This document shows positions 17,779 to 27,230 of a stretch of 43,253 nucleotides of DNA, piece by piece. Position numbers and translations under genes: made by a program. The notes under the pieces were generated by a model, which was given only the letters and a program-made list of their open reading frames with translations, ran no database searches and was not told where the DNA came from. Source of the stretch: Planctomycetaceae bacterium (GTDB lineage: Bacteria; Planctomycetota; Planctomycetia; Planctomycetales; Planctomycetaceae); NCBI GenBank assembly GCA_024742875.1, contig JANSXP010000061.1:1-43253 (forward strand), in the 5' to 3' direction. How positions within the stretch are numbered: the first letter of the stretch is position 1; each line of letters begins with the position of its first letter.

Positions 17779-20700
17779 GGGGCGCCGGCCGTCCTCCTCT
17801 GGCTGGTTCGGCGTGACCACCGCCGCCGCAGCTTCGGACTCGCCATCATCCGTAATGAGACTGAGCACATGATCGGAAATGGCATCGATGGTCGGATGGT
17901 CGAACAGCATCGTGGGACCAACGGCAAACTGATCGCCCAGCATCTGCTGCAGCTCGGTGCCAAACTCGACCGCCATCAGCGAATCAAGTCCCATCTCAAT
18001 CAGCGGACGATCCAGTTCCGGGGGTTCAGGCGTCGAGAGAATCCGCTGCAGCGAGGCCTGGACGGTATCAACGAGCAGTTGTCGTCGGGCGGCGCCGCGA
18101 AGTTTCCGCAGCCGCGCAACCAGTTCGGAATCACCCGCCTGCGACTTTTGCCGCGCGGGGGCGAGTTCTTCGAGCAGTGTGGAGGCGTCTCCGCCAGGTC
18201 CACTGCGCATTCGCCGCCAGTCGACATCCATGACGGTCGCCTGCGTTTGCTGCAGCGAAAGCATCAGCCCTATCACTTCGTGGGCTTCATCAGCCTCCAG
18301 CGGCGCAATGCCCTGCAGCGCCATCCGTTTCAGAATTCGCTCATCATCCGCCATGCCAGCCGACCATGGCCCCCAGTTAATGCTGGTGGCCGGCAGCCCC
18401 GCGTGTCGTCGCCGCCACGCCAGACCATCCAGGAACGCATTCCCGGTGGCGTAGTTGCTTTGCCCCGGCGAACCCAGCACCGAAGCCGCCGAGGAATACA
18501 GCACGAAAAAGTCCAGTGCCTGATCACGCGTCAGCTCATCCAGCAGTGAGGCGCCAACAATCTTGGGAGCCAGAACGTTCTCGAACCGCTCCCACGTCTG
18601 CGTGCCAATCAGCGCGTCATCCAGGACGCCGGCTGCGTGTATCACGCCTTTGAGAGGCTTCCACTGGCTGCCAAATCCGGCAATCAAAGACTGCACATTC
18701 TCCCGGCTGCCCAGATCGGCCGCATGTACGACCACATCACAGCCCGCGTGTCGGATCACATTCAGAAACGCACGCGTGTCTTCGTCCGGTTCGCGGCGAG
18801 ACACCAGCACCACCTGCCCGGCTCCGTGGTCGGCCAGCCATTTGGCAGCCTGCCGCCCCAGCATCCCCAGGCCTCCGGTGATGAGATAGCTGCCATCCAC
18901 GTGGACATTCGGCACAGACGACCGGCCGGTTGTGCCACCAACACGTCGCAGGCGGGGAACCAGAAAACCGCCCTCACGAATCAACAGCTGATTCTCACGC
19001 GTTTCGGTCATCAGCACATCACACACACAGTGAATGTCGTCGCCCTGGGCATCTGCAGGCAGATCGATAAGACGGCAGCGAAACTCGGGCTGTTCGGCCC
19101 CTACGACCCGGCCAAGCCCCCAGTACTTTGTCTGGTGCGGCTGACACACCTCAATCGCAGTCGTGGCGATGGCCGACTGCGTCACCAACTGCAGGCCGCA
19201 CCGGAGTGATCGCTGTCCGCGTTCCAGCAGCACCTGAGAGAGCGCAATCAGCCCGCCGCAGTTCTGTTCGGCCGCACCAAAGATAGAATGCTCCGTGTGA
19301 CTGTCACCATCGAACAGCCAGACAACTCCGTCCGGCTGCCACGCCGCCGTGGTCGACGTTTCGTCTGTGGCGTCCGGCGGACCGGGCGTATCCTGAGCCA
19401 TGGACGCATCCTGCTGGGCAAACAGCTGCTGCCACTGCGCCGACTGGCGGACATCCAGCACGCCCTGCCCGTCTGTCACGGACAGCTGGGCGTCGTTCTG
19501 AGCTGTCAGACACAGAACTTCGTGACCGGCCTCCTGCAGCACCCGCAGTAAACCGGCGGCGTGCGGCGAAGTGGCCGCTCCGTCCACCAGCAGCCAGCGG
19601 CGGGGCTGCGGATCAGCGGCCGGCAGGCGGAATTGTCTCCACTGAGTTTCGTGCAGCAGTCGTTCTGCGCCAACTCCGCTCATCTGTCGCAGCACGTCGC
19701 GACTGACGTGCTGCACCGTGAGCTCCTCAATGGTCAGCAGCACGCGATTGTTGTCATCAAACAGTGTCAGGTCAGCTGTGCGCGTGCGACCTTCCGGCTG
19801 TGTCCACACGGCATGGCACCAGACTTCGCCATCCACCGGCTGGTAAAGGCAGACACGCTTCATGCCGACGGGCAGAAACAGATTTCCATCGTCTTCCTGC
19901 AGCAGGCCCACAGCCAGCGCATGCAGGGCCCCGTCCAGGACTGGTGGCGGCACCTGAAAACCACGCACATCACCGGCTGTTGACAGCCGCGCCAAGATAC
20001 GGTTCTCCGCCGTTGCCAGTGACTGCACAGTCTGAAAGGCGGGACCATAGCTGAGCCCGATGTCCTGCAGCTTTGCGTAGAACTCGCCCACGTCCACCGC
20101 CTGGCGGGTGGACTCCTGCAGGGCGGCCGCGTCGATGATTTCCGGTTCCGGGGCGTTCTCTCCCAGAGCCCCGGTGACGTGCCGCTGCCATTCGCCCGTT
20201 TCTGTGCCACTGGACCAGGTCTCGAGGGTGGTGCGATCGCCTTCAGTGGGCTTAAGCACGGTCTGCAGAGCCGTTCTGCCGGCAGGGCGCAGCGGCTGCT
20301 CAAAGACAAGATCTTCGACAACCGCGCCCGCGGAGGCGGCCAATGCGATCTCCACCCAGGCGGCGCCCGGCATCACGACATTGCCCATCACTTCATGATC
20401 GGGCAGCCACGGTGGGCTGTCAGGCTCCACAAAGGATTCAAAACGTTTTTCCTGTCCAGCCCCGGCCAGTCGCACTTCACTGCCGAGCAGCGGATGTGCT
20501 GTGTGGAACGCGGCATGCGCAGCGCGGGGTTTGTCCGGCCCCCAAAACCGACGCCTCTGAAAGGGATAGGTGGGCAGCACCACATGCCGCCCAGCAGGAT
20601 TTACCGATGCGAAATCGGGCTGGTGGCCGCAGGCATACAGCCGGCCGATCGCCTGCAGAAAGTGCGACTGATCCTGCCCGTCTTTTTGCAGGCAGCTGAT

Positions 20701-23268
20701 CAGCCGCCCGACGTCGTGTTGCCAGTCGGCCGCCGCCATGCGCGTCAGGACACCGCTCGGCCCCAGTTCCAGCAGGACATCACAGCCCTGCTGCTGCACA
20801 GTCTGCACGCTATCAGAAAACCGAACAGCCGCTCGGATGTGCTGCGCCCAGTAGGAGCCGTCCGGTATGGAATCCGCCGGCAGCACCTGTCCGCTCATAT
20901 TACAAATCAGCGGAATCTTTGCTGGGCGGAACTTCATGCTGCTGGCGAAAGCGGCGAACGGCTCCAGCACAGGATCCATCAGCTGAGAATGAAACGCGTG
21001 TGAAGTCGTCAGCGGCACACATCGCCGACCATCGGCTGTGAGCGTCTGTGCCACAGCTTCCACCCGTTCGGCCACTCCACTGATCACCGCGTGCGTGCCA
21101 TTGGAGGCGGCCAGCGAAACATCAGGCAGACCATCAATGGCGGTGGACACAACATCAACGGGTGCAAAGACGGCCACCATTTTTCCGCCCGATGGGAGTT
21201 CGCCAATCACGCGGCCACGTTCGGCGATCAGTTTCAGACCGTCCTCCCACGACATCACTCCCGCCACGCAGGCGGCCGCGTACTGTCCCACACTGTGTCC
21301 CAGCACAACGTCCGGCTGCAGGCCACAGTGCTGCAGCAGCTTCGCCAGTCCCATCTGAATGGCAAACAGGGCCGGCTGCGTCCAGCTGGTGTGATTCACG
21401 CGCTCCGGATGATCAAACAGCACCGACGTCAGAGACTCGTCGCGCAGCGATGACAGTTGTGCGTCGCACCAGTCGACCGCTTCGCGAAACACGGGCTGCG
21501 TGTCATAAAGCTCGCGGGCCATCCCCACATACTGCGCCCCCTGGCCGGTAAACTGCCAGGCGGTTCTGGGAGCCCGTCGGCCGTGACCGGTGGCCACTGA
21601 CGTCGACGCTCCGCCGCGAGCGATGCCGGTCAGCCCCGCGATGGCGTCCTCGATGCTGCCGGCAACGACGGCACCACGGTGGTCAAAATGGGTGCGACGA
21701 CATCCCAGCGACCAGGCGACGTCGGACAGTGAAGCCGCAGCGGTGTGCCGCAGCCAGTGTTCAATCTGCTCCGCCTGCTGCTGCAGCGCTTCTTCCGTGC
21801 GACCACTGACCGTCAGCAGATACGATTGTTCTGGCGGCTGCTGCGTCCTCCCATCCTGCGTGGCGGCGGCCTGCGGACTGACCGTCGCAGTGACTTCGGC
21901 TGCCCCCACGACCACATGGGCATTGGTGCCACTCATGCCGAACGCGCTGACGCCCGCCACTCGATCAGTGCCCGACCAGCCGACTGGCTCGGTGAGTACC
22001 TTAACGGGAATGGCCTGCCAGTCGATGTGGGGATTGGGAGTTTCGAAGTTGAGCTGCCCGGGAATCTGATTGTGCTGCAGCGACAGCAGCACTTTGATCA
22101 GTCCCGCCATGCCGGCCGCCGCTTCCAGATGGCCGATGTTGGTCTTCACCGATCCGACCAGCAGCGGCGACTCGCTGGTACGGTTCCCCGTGAGCGCAGC
22201 GGCGGCTGCCTGCATTTCAATCGGATCGCCCAGTTCTGTGCCGGTCCCGTGCGCTTCCAGGTAAGCCACTTCGTCGGGCGTTACGCCGGCCCGCTCCAGA
22301 GCCTGGCGAATCACTTTTTCCTGAGCCTTCGGATTGGGGGCCGTCAATCCGCTGCTGAACCCGTTGTGCCCCACGGCAGAGCCACGAATCACGCCCAGAA
22401 CGGGATCCCCATCACGCTGTGCGTCGGCCAGTCGCCGAATTGCCACCACGCCGCAACCTTCCCCGCGAAGGTAACCATCGGCAGCCGCATCAAAAGCGCG
22501 GGAATGGCCCTTGGGAGAAAGCGCCTTCAGTTTGCAGGTCAGAATGTTGGTGGTGGGCGAACAAATGACATTCACTCCCCCCACCAGCGCACGATCACAG
22601 TCGCGGCGCTGCAGACTCTGAATCGCCAGATGCAGTGCCACCAGCGACGAGGAGCAGGCGGTGTCCACCGCCAGACTCGGGCCCTGCAGACCCAGATAGT
22701 AAGCCAGCCGACCGCACAGAAAGCTGCCGGCCGCGCCCGTGGCAATATACGGGTTCAAATTGAGGAACGAATCACTCGCCTCGTTCTGGTAGTCATTGTG
22801 CATCCAGCCGACAAACACGCCCGTCTGCTCGCCAATGTCGGCCGGTACCCAGCCGGCTCTTTCCAGTGCCTCCCAGCCAACTTCCATGAGCAGCCGCTGC
22901 TGCGGATCGACCCACGTGGCTTCGCGCGGAGAGATTCCGAAGAACTCCGGATCCATTTGATCGACCTGATCGAGAAACACGCCGCGTCGCGCGTACATCC
23001 GACCAGGGATCTCCGGGTCCTCGTCAAAGAAGGCGTCCAGATCCCAGCGATCGCCAGGAACTTCTCCCGTCTCGTCCGACTGTTCCATCAGACTCTGCCA
23101 AAAGCGTTCGGGAGAACTGGCGTGTCGGGGAAAGCGACATGCCATGGACACAATGGCGACCGGCTCATAGTCGCCCGTTTCCTGCGCCTGAGCCAGCTGC
23201 TGCTTGAGTTCTCGAATCTTCAGCAGCGCCTGCTTGTTGGCTGAAAGGCTCGAATCAGATTCCGCCAT
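15289..23268 (-). CDS. Type I polyketide synthase: KS-AT-DH-KR-ACP followed by an inactive-looking KS-AT
   Basis: A 2659-aa synthase. Residues 1-35 form a coiled-coil docking start (LLKIRELKQQLAQAQ). Module 1 is complete: KS 35-455 (Cys205, His340, His380); AT about 570-850 (GHSVG with Ser659, HAFH 757-760, the malonyl-CoA signature); DH about 925-1190 (HxxxGxxxxP from His958, Asp1112); a structural non-catalytic half-domain about 1200-1440; KR about 1458-1640 (TGGLGMLG, LDD at 1549-1551 suggesting B-type stereochemistry, Tyr1606, Asn1610); ACP about 1730-1805 (Ser1763). There is no ER and no methyltransferase. A second KS-AT pair (1831-2659) follows but lacks key residues, and there is no second ACP and no thioesterase. 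One use of module 1 adds a trans-alkene unit; iterative use would give a polyene. It lies between the AMP-ligase and the flavoenzymes in one direction, so it should extend the acid loaded by the ligase. Confidence 0.95.
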   Translation of the reverse strand: MAESDSSLSANKQALLKIRELKQQLAQAQETGDYEPVAIVSMACRFPRHASSPERFWQSLMEQSDETGEVPGDRWDLDAFFDEDPEIPGRMYARRGVFLDQVDQMDPEFFGISPREATWVDPQQRLLMEVGWEALERAGWVPADIGEQTGVFVGWMHNDYQNEASDSFLNLNPYIATGAAGSFLCGRLAYYLGLQGPSLAVDTACSSSLVALHLAIQSLQRRDCDRALVGGVNVICSPTTNILTCKLKALSPKGHSRAFDAAADGYLRGEGCGVVAIRRLADAQRDGDPVLGVIRGSAVGHNGFSSGLTAPNPKAQEKVIRQALERAGVTPDEVAYLEAHGTGTELGDPIEMQAAAAALTGNRTSESPLLVGSVKTNIGHLEAAAGMAGLIKVLLSLQHNQIPGQLNFETPNPHIDWQAIPVKVLTEPVGWSGTDRVAGVSAFGMSGTNAHVVVGAAEVTATVSPQAAATQDGRTQQPPEQSYLLTVSGRTEEALQQQAEQIEHWLRHTAAASLSDVAWSLGCRRTHFDHRGAVVAGSIEDAIAGLTGIARGGASTSVATGHGRRAPRTAWQFTGQGAQYVGMARELYDTQPVFREAVDWCDAQLSSLRDESLTSVLFDHPERVNHTSWTQPALFAIQMGLAKLLQHCGLQPDVVLGHSVGQYAAACVAGVMSWEDGLKLIAERGRVIGELPSGGKMVAVFAPVDVVSTAIDGLPDVSLAASNGTHAVISGVAERVEAVAQTLTADGRRCVPLTTSHAFHSQLMDPVLEPFAAFASSMKFRPAKIPLICNMSGQVLPADSIPDGSYWAQHIRAAVRFSDSVQTVQQQGCDVLLELGPSGVLTRMAAADWQHDVGRLISCLQKDGQDQSHFLQAIGRLYACGHQPDFASVNPAGRHVVLPTYPFQRRRFWGPDKPRAAHAAFHTAHPLLGSEVRLAGAGQEKRFESFVEPDSPPWLPDHEVMGNVVMPGAAWVEIALAASAGAVVEDLVFEQPLRPAGRTALQTVLKPTEGDRTTLETWSSGTETGEWQRHVTGALGENAPEPEIIDAAALQESTRQAVDVGEFYAKLQDIGLSYGPAFQTVQSLATAENRILARLSTAGDVRGFQVPPPVLDGALHALAVGLLQEDDGNLFLPVGMKRVCLYQPVDGEVWCHAVWTQPEGRTRTADLTLFDDNNRVLLTIEELTVQHVSRDVLRQMSGVGAERLLHETQWRQFRLPAADPQPRRWLLVDGAATSPHAAGLLRVLQEAGHEVLCLTAQNDAQLSVTDGQGVLDVRQSAQWQQLFAQQDASMAQDTPGPPDATDETSTTAAWQPDGVVWLFDGDSHTEHSIFGAAEQNCGGLIALSQVLLERGQRSLRCGLQLVTQSAIATTAIEVCQPHQTKYWGLGRVVGAEQPEFRCRLIDLPADAQGDDIHCVCDVLMTETRENQLLIREGGFLVPRLRRVGGTTGRSSVPNVHVDGSYLITGGLGMLGRQAAKWLADHGAGQVVLVSRREPDEDTRAFLNVIRHAGCDVVVHAADLGSRENVQSLIAGFGSQWKPLKGVIHAAGVLDDALIGTQTWERFENVLAPKIVGASLLDELTRDQALDFFVLYSSAASVLGSPGQSNYATGNAFLDGLAWRRRHAGLPATSINWGPWSAGMADDERILKRMALQGIAPLEADEAHEVIGLMLSLQQTQATVMDVDWRRMRSGPGGDASTLLEELAPARQKSQAGDSELVARLRKLRGAARRQLLVDTVQASLQRILSTPEPPELDRPLIEMGLDSLMAVEFGTELQQMLGDQFAVGPTMLFDHPTIDAISDHVLSLITDDGESEAAAAVVTPNQPEEDGRRPKEPIAIIGLSCRFPGAQNADEFWDNLMNGVDSVRQIPEDRWDIDRFYREDRQPGFMYTREGGFLEDIADFDASFFNISDQEACWIDPQHRMLLENSYRALEDAGLATAPLTDSNVGVFMGIMGQDYAFLPTLDDRHVVEAFQGAGLSHSAGVGRISYVFGFEGPSIAVDTASSSSLVALHQAMRSLQDGHCNMALAGGVNAILAPVNSLLMSKAGLLSPDGRCKSFSAQADGFGRGEGCGVVVLKRLSDAVAAGDRVLAVVKGGAVVHNGTSSGITSPSGKSQSRVITEALRDAQVAPSQVQYLEAHGTGTEFGDPMELGAAAAVYGKGRKRDNPLLVGTVKANISHLEAAGGISGLIKTVLSIHRGVLPPQAHFEEPSPHIPWRRLPVKMVTEQTPWPEAEERLAGVTALGLVGTNAHVILGSPPVPTPAAENVMPLSTDSDQSSSDVWRLLTLSARSGAALRQLAAGYRDRLSGADDLSDVCFTASAGRRHFEHRLAICATTGSQAADRLTAWLEDDTVTSESVATGSNASGKVAWLFGDTHPGVEFGRDLFAAEPAFRDIIDDLDERLGEADDWKGASLRQWLMSEAADSPADEVAAYVLQAGLAQLYRGWGIEPDVVAGVGVGQFVASAVAGGVCFRDALLLVIRRQTCQLAHADGASDAEQAAVIADFETFADSFNYYPPNMPLLCSVSGDLVPVHRSLAGAYWKDHLSAAVAEQSLVERLIAQDITVLIEFCRNSPVGLTVAGQISHESFIHLHCAADSEAASSTTVKTLGRLYEYGLTIDFQALHRPWARRKVALPLYPFERKRYWITEVDRFVESVESVSS

Positions 23269-23383
23269 GATCGCGTCACTTTTCCGTGTGTGTTTAGGCT
23301 AGAGATCAAGGCGACGGACATTCGAAATTTCGGTCGCCTGGGCGAGTGCTCAAGGGTGCGGGTGGACACTCCCACAACGCACG

Positions 23384-25375
23384 TCAGGAGTCACTCAGCT
23401 CTTTCATCAGTTCCGCCAGCGCTTCTTCCTCAGACAGTTCTGCCACCTGCCGCTGCAGTGTCTCAGTGTCTGCCACACGCCGGTCCCCGCTGGCGTTCTG
23501 CGGACCACCGGAGGAGCGATTTTCGGCTGCGGAGTCTTCCGGCAGAATGGTGGCCAGCAGATATTCGCCCAGATCACTGATGCGAGGCTGATCGAAAACA
23601 AGGGTGGCGGCCACCGTAACATCCGGCCCCACTTCCACCTGAATCTGATTACTGATTTCCACCAGCATCAGCGAGTCCAGACCCGCATCCAGCAGCCGCG
23701 TGTCAGGGTCCAGCAGCGATTCCGTGTCCGCCACGTGCTGCACGAGATGCTGTACGAAGTCGATGCACGCGGCCTGACGAGTGGCAGCGTGTGTCGCCAG
23801 CAGCGTTTTGCGAAGTGTGGGTTCCCGCAGCTGACTTTGAGCCGCCACATCGGCCTGCCCCTCGGACTCCAAACGGACGGCGTCCTCCAGTGAATACGTC
23901 CGCAGCTGTGTCTTGAGCACCTTGCCCGAAGGGTTTCGCGGCAGTTCCTCCAGTTTGACCACCACTCGCGGGACTTTGTAGTTGGCCAGGTTCTGCCGAG
24001 CGTACTGCTGAATGTCACGCAGGTCGTCCTCTGTCAGATCTGCCTGTTCCGGAACGACGAAGGCCACCACCTGCTCGCCAAACACAGCGTCCGGAATGCC
24101 CACCACGGCCACCTGCCCCACAGCCCGATGATCGCGCAACACGCGTTCCACTTCAGCCGGATAAACCTTGAGTCCGCCAACGGCGATCATATCTTTGACG
24201 CGATCCACGATAGAGAAGTAGCCGCGTTCGTCCTGTCGGCCAATATCACCGGAAAAAAACCAGCCATCGCGAATGGCCGCCTGGGTTTCTTCCGGCCTTC
24301 CCCAATAGCCAAGCATGACATTGGGGCCCCGCACGGCAATCTCTCCCAGCTCCCCCGCCGGGCAGTCCGCGCCCGTCTGCGTATCGACAATTTTCATTTC
24401 CACATTGTCGATGGGCACACCAATGGATCCGGGCACAAACGCATAACGGTGGTTGTAACTGGCAAACGGACTGGTCTCCGTCAGTCCGTAACCCTCATAG
24501 ATGGGCTGACCAAATTTTTCCTGCCAGCGTTCGCTCGTTTGAATGGGCAGCGGGGCGGCGGCGGAAAAGCAATACCGCACGCCCTGCAATTCGGCCGCTT
24601 CGCAGCTGTCAGCAAACAGCTGAAACATCATGGGTACGCCGTACAGCTGTGTCACACCATGGGCGGCGATCAGACGGCGGGCTTCGTTCAGATCGAACCG
24701 CCGCTGCAGTACCAGTGTTCCACCGACATTGAGCACGGAATTCAGCAGGGCATTTTGACCGAAGCAGTGAAACAGCGGCACAGACAGCAGAACACGATCG
24801 GTCGGCCGCATGTCGCAAAGGTGGTTAAACGCACACACATTGGAACGCACGTTACCGTGAGACAATGTGGCTCCTTTGGGAAACCCGGTGGTGCCCGACG
24901 TATACAGAATCAGGGCCGGGTCGTCGGGCGCAGCATCGTACCAGCCGTCAAACGCCTGACCGTCCAGGGAACGGCCGGCAACCTGCCTTCCGCAGTCAGA
25001 CGCGACGATGGTCTGCACGCGATCAGTCAGCTCCCCGGTAACCATCTGCTGTGTGGCCTGATCGCTCACAAGAACCCGGGCCCCACTGTCGTCAATGACA
25101 AACGCGACCTCTGTCGCTGCCGATCGTGTGCTCACGGAGACGGCAATGGCTCCCAGTCGCAGTGCGGCGTAATACCAGACGGGAAACGCGGGCACATTCG
25201 CCAGCATCAAAGCCACACGATCGCCGGGCCTGACTCCCGCCTCGTGCAGCACCTGGGCCGAACGGCGGGACAGCTCTTCCAGATGTCCATAGCTCCAGAC
25301 ATCCGACTCGAACTGCAGTGCTACGGCATCCGGCACGACACCGGCAGTGGTCGACAAGTGTTCGCAGATGTTCAT
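23384..25375 (-). CDS. AMP-dependent acid ligase fused to an acyl carrier protein
   Basis: A 663-aa loading protein. The ATG at 25375 is chosen over one at 25405 because AGGGAGAG (25381-25388) lies 5 bases upstream and family proteins start near MNICEHL. Residues about 1-500 are an acyl-adenylate ligase: YTSGTTGFPKG (158-168), YGLTET (296-301), SGDIGRQDERGYFSIVDRVKDMI and the catalytic Lys485 in NPSGKVLK. Residues about 535-610 are a carrier protein with the phosphopantetheine Ser568 in LLDAGLDSLM. The tail (last 30 residues, QVAELSEEEALAELMKEL) is an acidic helix resembling C-terminal docking elements. It probably activates an aryl or acyl acid with ATP and passes it to its own carrier domain for the PKS. 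It is 39 bases after the ammonia-lyase stop, which suggests cinnamate as substrate; a fatty acid cannot be excluded. Confidence 0.92.
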   Translation of the reverse strand: MNICEHLSTTAGVVPDAVALQFESDVWSYGHLEELSRRSAQVLHEAGVRPGDRVALMLANVPAFPVWYYAALRLGAIAVSVSTRSAATEVAFVIDDSGARVLVSDQATQQMVTGELTDRVQTIVASDCGRQVAGRSLDGQAFDGWYDAAPDDPALILYTSGTTGFPKGATLSHGNVRSNVCAFNHLCDMRPTDRVLLSVPLFHCFGQNALLNSVLNVGGTLVLQRRFDLNEARRLIAAHGVTQLYGVPMMFQLFADSCEAAELQGVRYCFSAAAPLPIQTSERWQEKFGQPIYEGYGLTETSPFASYNHRYAFVPGSIGVPIDNVEMKIVDTQTGADCPAGELGEIAVRGPNVMLGYWGRPEETQAAIRDGWFFSGDIGRQDERGYFSIVDRVKDMIAVGGLKVYPAEVERVLRDHRAVGQVAVVGIPDAVFGEQVVAFVVPEQADLTEDDLRDIQQYARQNLANYKVPRVVVKLEELPRNPSGKVLKTQLRTYSLEDAVRLESEGQADVAAQSQLREPTLRKTLLATHAATRQAACIDFVQHLVQHVADTESLLDPDTRLLDAGLDSLMLVEISNQIQVEVGPDVTVAATLVFDQPRISDLGEYLLATILPEDSAAENRSSGGPQNASGDRRVADTETLQRQVAELSEEEALAELMKELSDS

Positions 25376-25414
25376 TCGGGCTCTCCCTGTCACGGAACCG
25401 CTCATCCTGAGCGT

Positions 25415-27100
25415 TTAACGACGGTCCCCGGCACCGCCCCGGCCCGTTGTGCGGCCGACAAACTCGTCATCAAACGACTGCAGAACAGTCGCCACGGACC
25501 GCACCAGGGACTGGCCGTCCGACAAATCACCATGCAGTGCCTGTTGATACTCTTCCAGCCACTGGTCTGCATCATGTTTGACCAGCGGACGCTGTGGTCC
25601 GGTCGTCGATCCCACCAGCTGGCAGACGGCCTCGTACAGCGGCGTGGTGAGGGTGCCCAGCAGCGCCCGACCGTCGTAATGGCCGGCCACCGCGTGCGCC
25701 CGCAAATCCAGCGCCTGGACGGCAAACAGCAGCGAGACACTCAGATAATGACGGAATAGATCCACAGATCTCCAGCACAGGCTGGCGCTGCCCCAGCTCA
25801 GCCCATTGATGTTCTGATTGAACTGTTCGGCATGCGTCGGGAAGTGTTCCACCAGCGGATTTGCGGCCCACGTCAGCAGCGGCATAATGGAATTACCGGT
25901 GATCTGCAGCCCCTTGAGCCCCATGTTGTAGGCTGGCTCCGCACAGCCCTGCAAAGACGCGGGCAGACCGTTGTTGAATTCCGGCGCCACCAGCGTGGCG
26001 ATCTGTACGTCCAGATGTTTGGCCAGCAGACCGAGGTATCGCCGCAGGTCATCCATGGCCATGCCCACGTACTGCCCCAGAAAATTTCCACTTTGGTAAA
26101 ACTGACCGCCCTCAGCGTCAATCAGAGGATTGTCCGAGACAGAATTCATTTCCGTCTCAACAACGTCACGGACTCGCGCCACCCCTTCCACGATCGCACC
26201 CAGATACTGCGGCAGACACCGCAGGGAATACCGATCCTGAACGTGCGGAGAGGTGGACGGAGTGTGCGTTCGGCCTTCTCGCAGCAGACGTCGCAGCATG
26301 GCCGCACTCCACACCTGTCCAGGATGCGGTTTGTGACGATGCACGAATTCTTCAAACGGCTCTTCGTGCACCTGCAGCGCCTGCAGCATCATCGTCTGCA
26401 CGCCCAGCGCGACGGCGAGCAGGCGCCGCGTCTGCTCGCTGCAGTTGGCCGCTATGGCGGACGAGAACGACGTGCCGTTAACGATTGCCAGGCCTTCTTT
26501 GGGCTGCAGGGCGATTGGCTCCAGCCCGAGTCGCTCCAGGCACTCTGTGCCCGTCCACACCTGACCCCCGTGCTGCACCCGCACGAAACCGGTCTGCCCC
26601 GTCATGGCCCGCGCCACCACCGAGAGCGGCACCAGATCACCGCTGGCACCAATTGACCCCAGTTCCCGCACAATGGGCGTGGCGTCTTCGTTGAGAAACC
26701 GCACCAGCCGTTCCACAATTTCCGGTCGCACACCGCTGCAGCCTCTTGCCAAAACGTTGGCCCGCAGCAGCATGGCCGCCCGTACATGCTGCGGATCGAT
26801 GGGGGCTCCCGCTCCAGTCGCCAGAAATGACAGCAGATTATTCTGCGAAGCGGCCGCCTGTTCGCCGTCGACGGTCACCTGGGCCATGCCGCCGAATCCC
26901 GTCGTCACACCATAGATGCTGCGGTCCTGCGTGACCGCTTCCGCCACCAGATCGACGGAGGCCTGCAGTCGCTCGCGAACGTCGCCCTCAATGGTGACGC
27001 GAACCCGCGGCTTCCCGGCCGCGACACGGCAAACCTCAGAAAGCGTTAGAGGCTCACCACTGACAGACAGTGACATGGGTTCCAGCAGAGTTTTCGACAC
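25415..27100 (-). CDS. MIO-type aromatic amino acid ammonia-lyase, probably phenylalanine-specific
   Basis: A 561-aa member of the histidine/phenylalanine/tyrosine ammonia-lyase family. It has the catalytic Tyr63 (IYGVTTGFGG), the Ala152-Ser153-Gly154 triad that cyclises to the MIO cofactor (GSIGASGDLVPLS), and EFNNGLPAS/NQNINGL active-site segments. At the selectivity pair it has Phe92-Leu93 (NNLLSFLATG), where tyrosine lyases have His-Leu and histidine lyases typically Ser-His; Phe-Leu is the phenylalanine pattern. The expected reaction is L-Phe to trans-cinnamate and ammonia, though an aminomutase is possible. No histidine-degradation genes are nearby, while an acid ligase and a PKS follow directly, so this is a starter-supply enzyme. 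The start is GTG at 27100; an ATG at 27076 is an alternative. Confidence 0.9.
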   Translation of the reverse strand: MSKTLLEPMSLSVSGEPLTLSEVCRVAAGKPRVRVTIEGDVRERLQASVDLVAEAVTQDRSIYGVTTGFGGMAQVTVDGEQAAASQNNLLSFLATGAGAPIDPQHVRAAMLLRANVLARGCSGVRPEIVERLVRFLNEDATPIVRELGSIGASGDLVPLSVVARAMTGQTGFVRVQHGGQVWTGTECLERLGLEPIALQPKEGLAIVNGTSFSSAIAANCSEQTRRLLAVALGVQTMMLQALQVHEEPFEEFVHRHKPHPGQVWSAAMLRRLLREGRTHTPSTSPHVQDRYSLRCLPQYLGAIVEGVARVRDVVETEMNSVSDNPLIDAEGGQFYQSGNFLGQYVGMAMDDLRRYLGLLAKHLDVQIATLVAPEFNNGLPASLQGCAEPAYNMGLKGLQITGNSIMPLLTWAANPLVEHFPTHAEQFNQNINGLSWGSASLCWRSVDLFRHYLSVSLLFAVQALDLRAHAVAGHYDGRALLGTLTTPLYEAVCQLVGSTTGPQRPLVKHDADQWLEEYQQALHGDLSDGQSLVRSVATVLQSFDDEFVGRTTGRGGAGDRR

Positions 27101-27230
27101 AGACCTGGCCAGCGATGTGAAATGGGACAGGTGGTAAGTTTAGCGAGCTGACACAACAGTCGCACCCCTGGCCGATTGATTGGCCGATTTGAACGATTGC
27201 CCGTCCACCACGAACGACGTTGAACGGACG

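Noticed and set aside
21745-23244. Plus-strand open frame of 499 codons (with others at 17209-18549 and 20179-21003) opposite the PKS
   Set aside because: These lie opposite conserved KS/AT/KR motifs on the minus strand, are rich in Arg, His and Gln, and have no credible starts or families.
24128-25759. Plus-strand open frame of 543 codons across the ligase and ammonia-lyase genes
   Set aside because: It spans the junction of two well-supported minus-strand genes and has no domain signal, so it is a shadow.
25415-27100. Histidine ammonia-lyase of histidine degradation
   Set aside because: No urocanase or other hut genes are present, and the selectivity pair is Phe-Leu instead of the histidine pattern.
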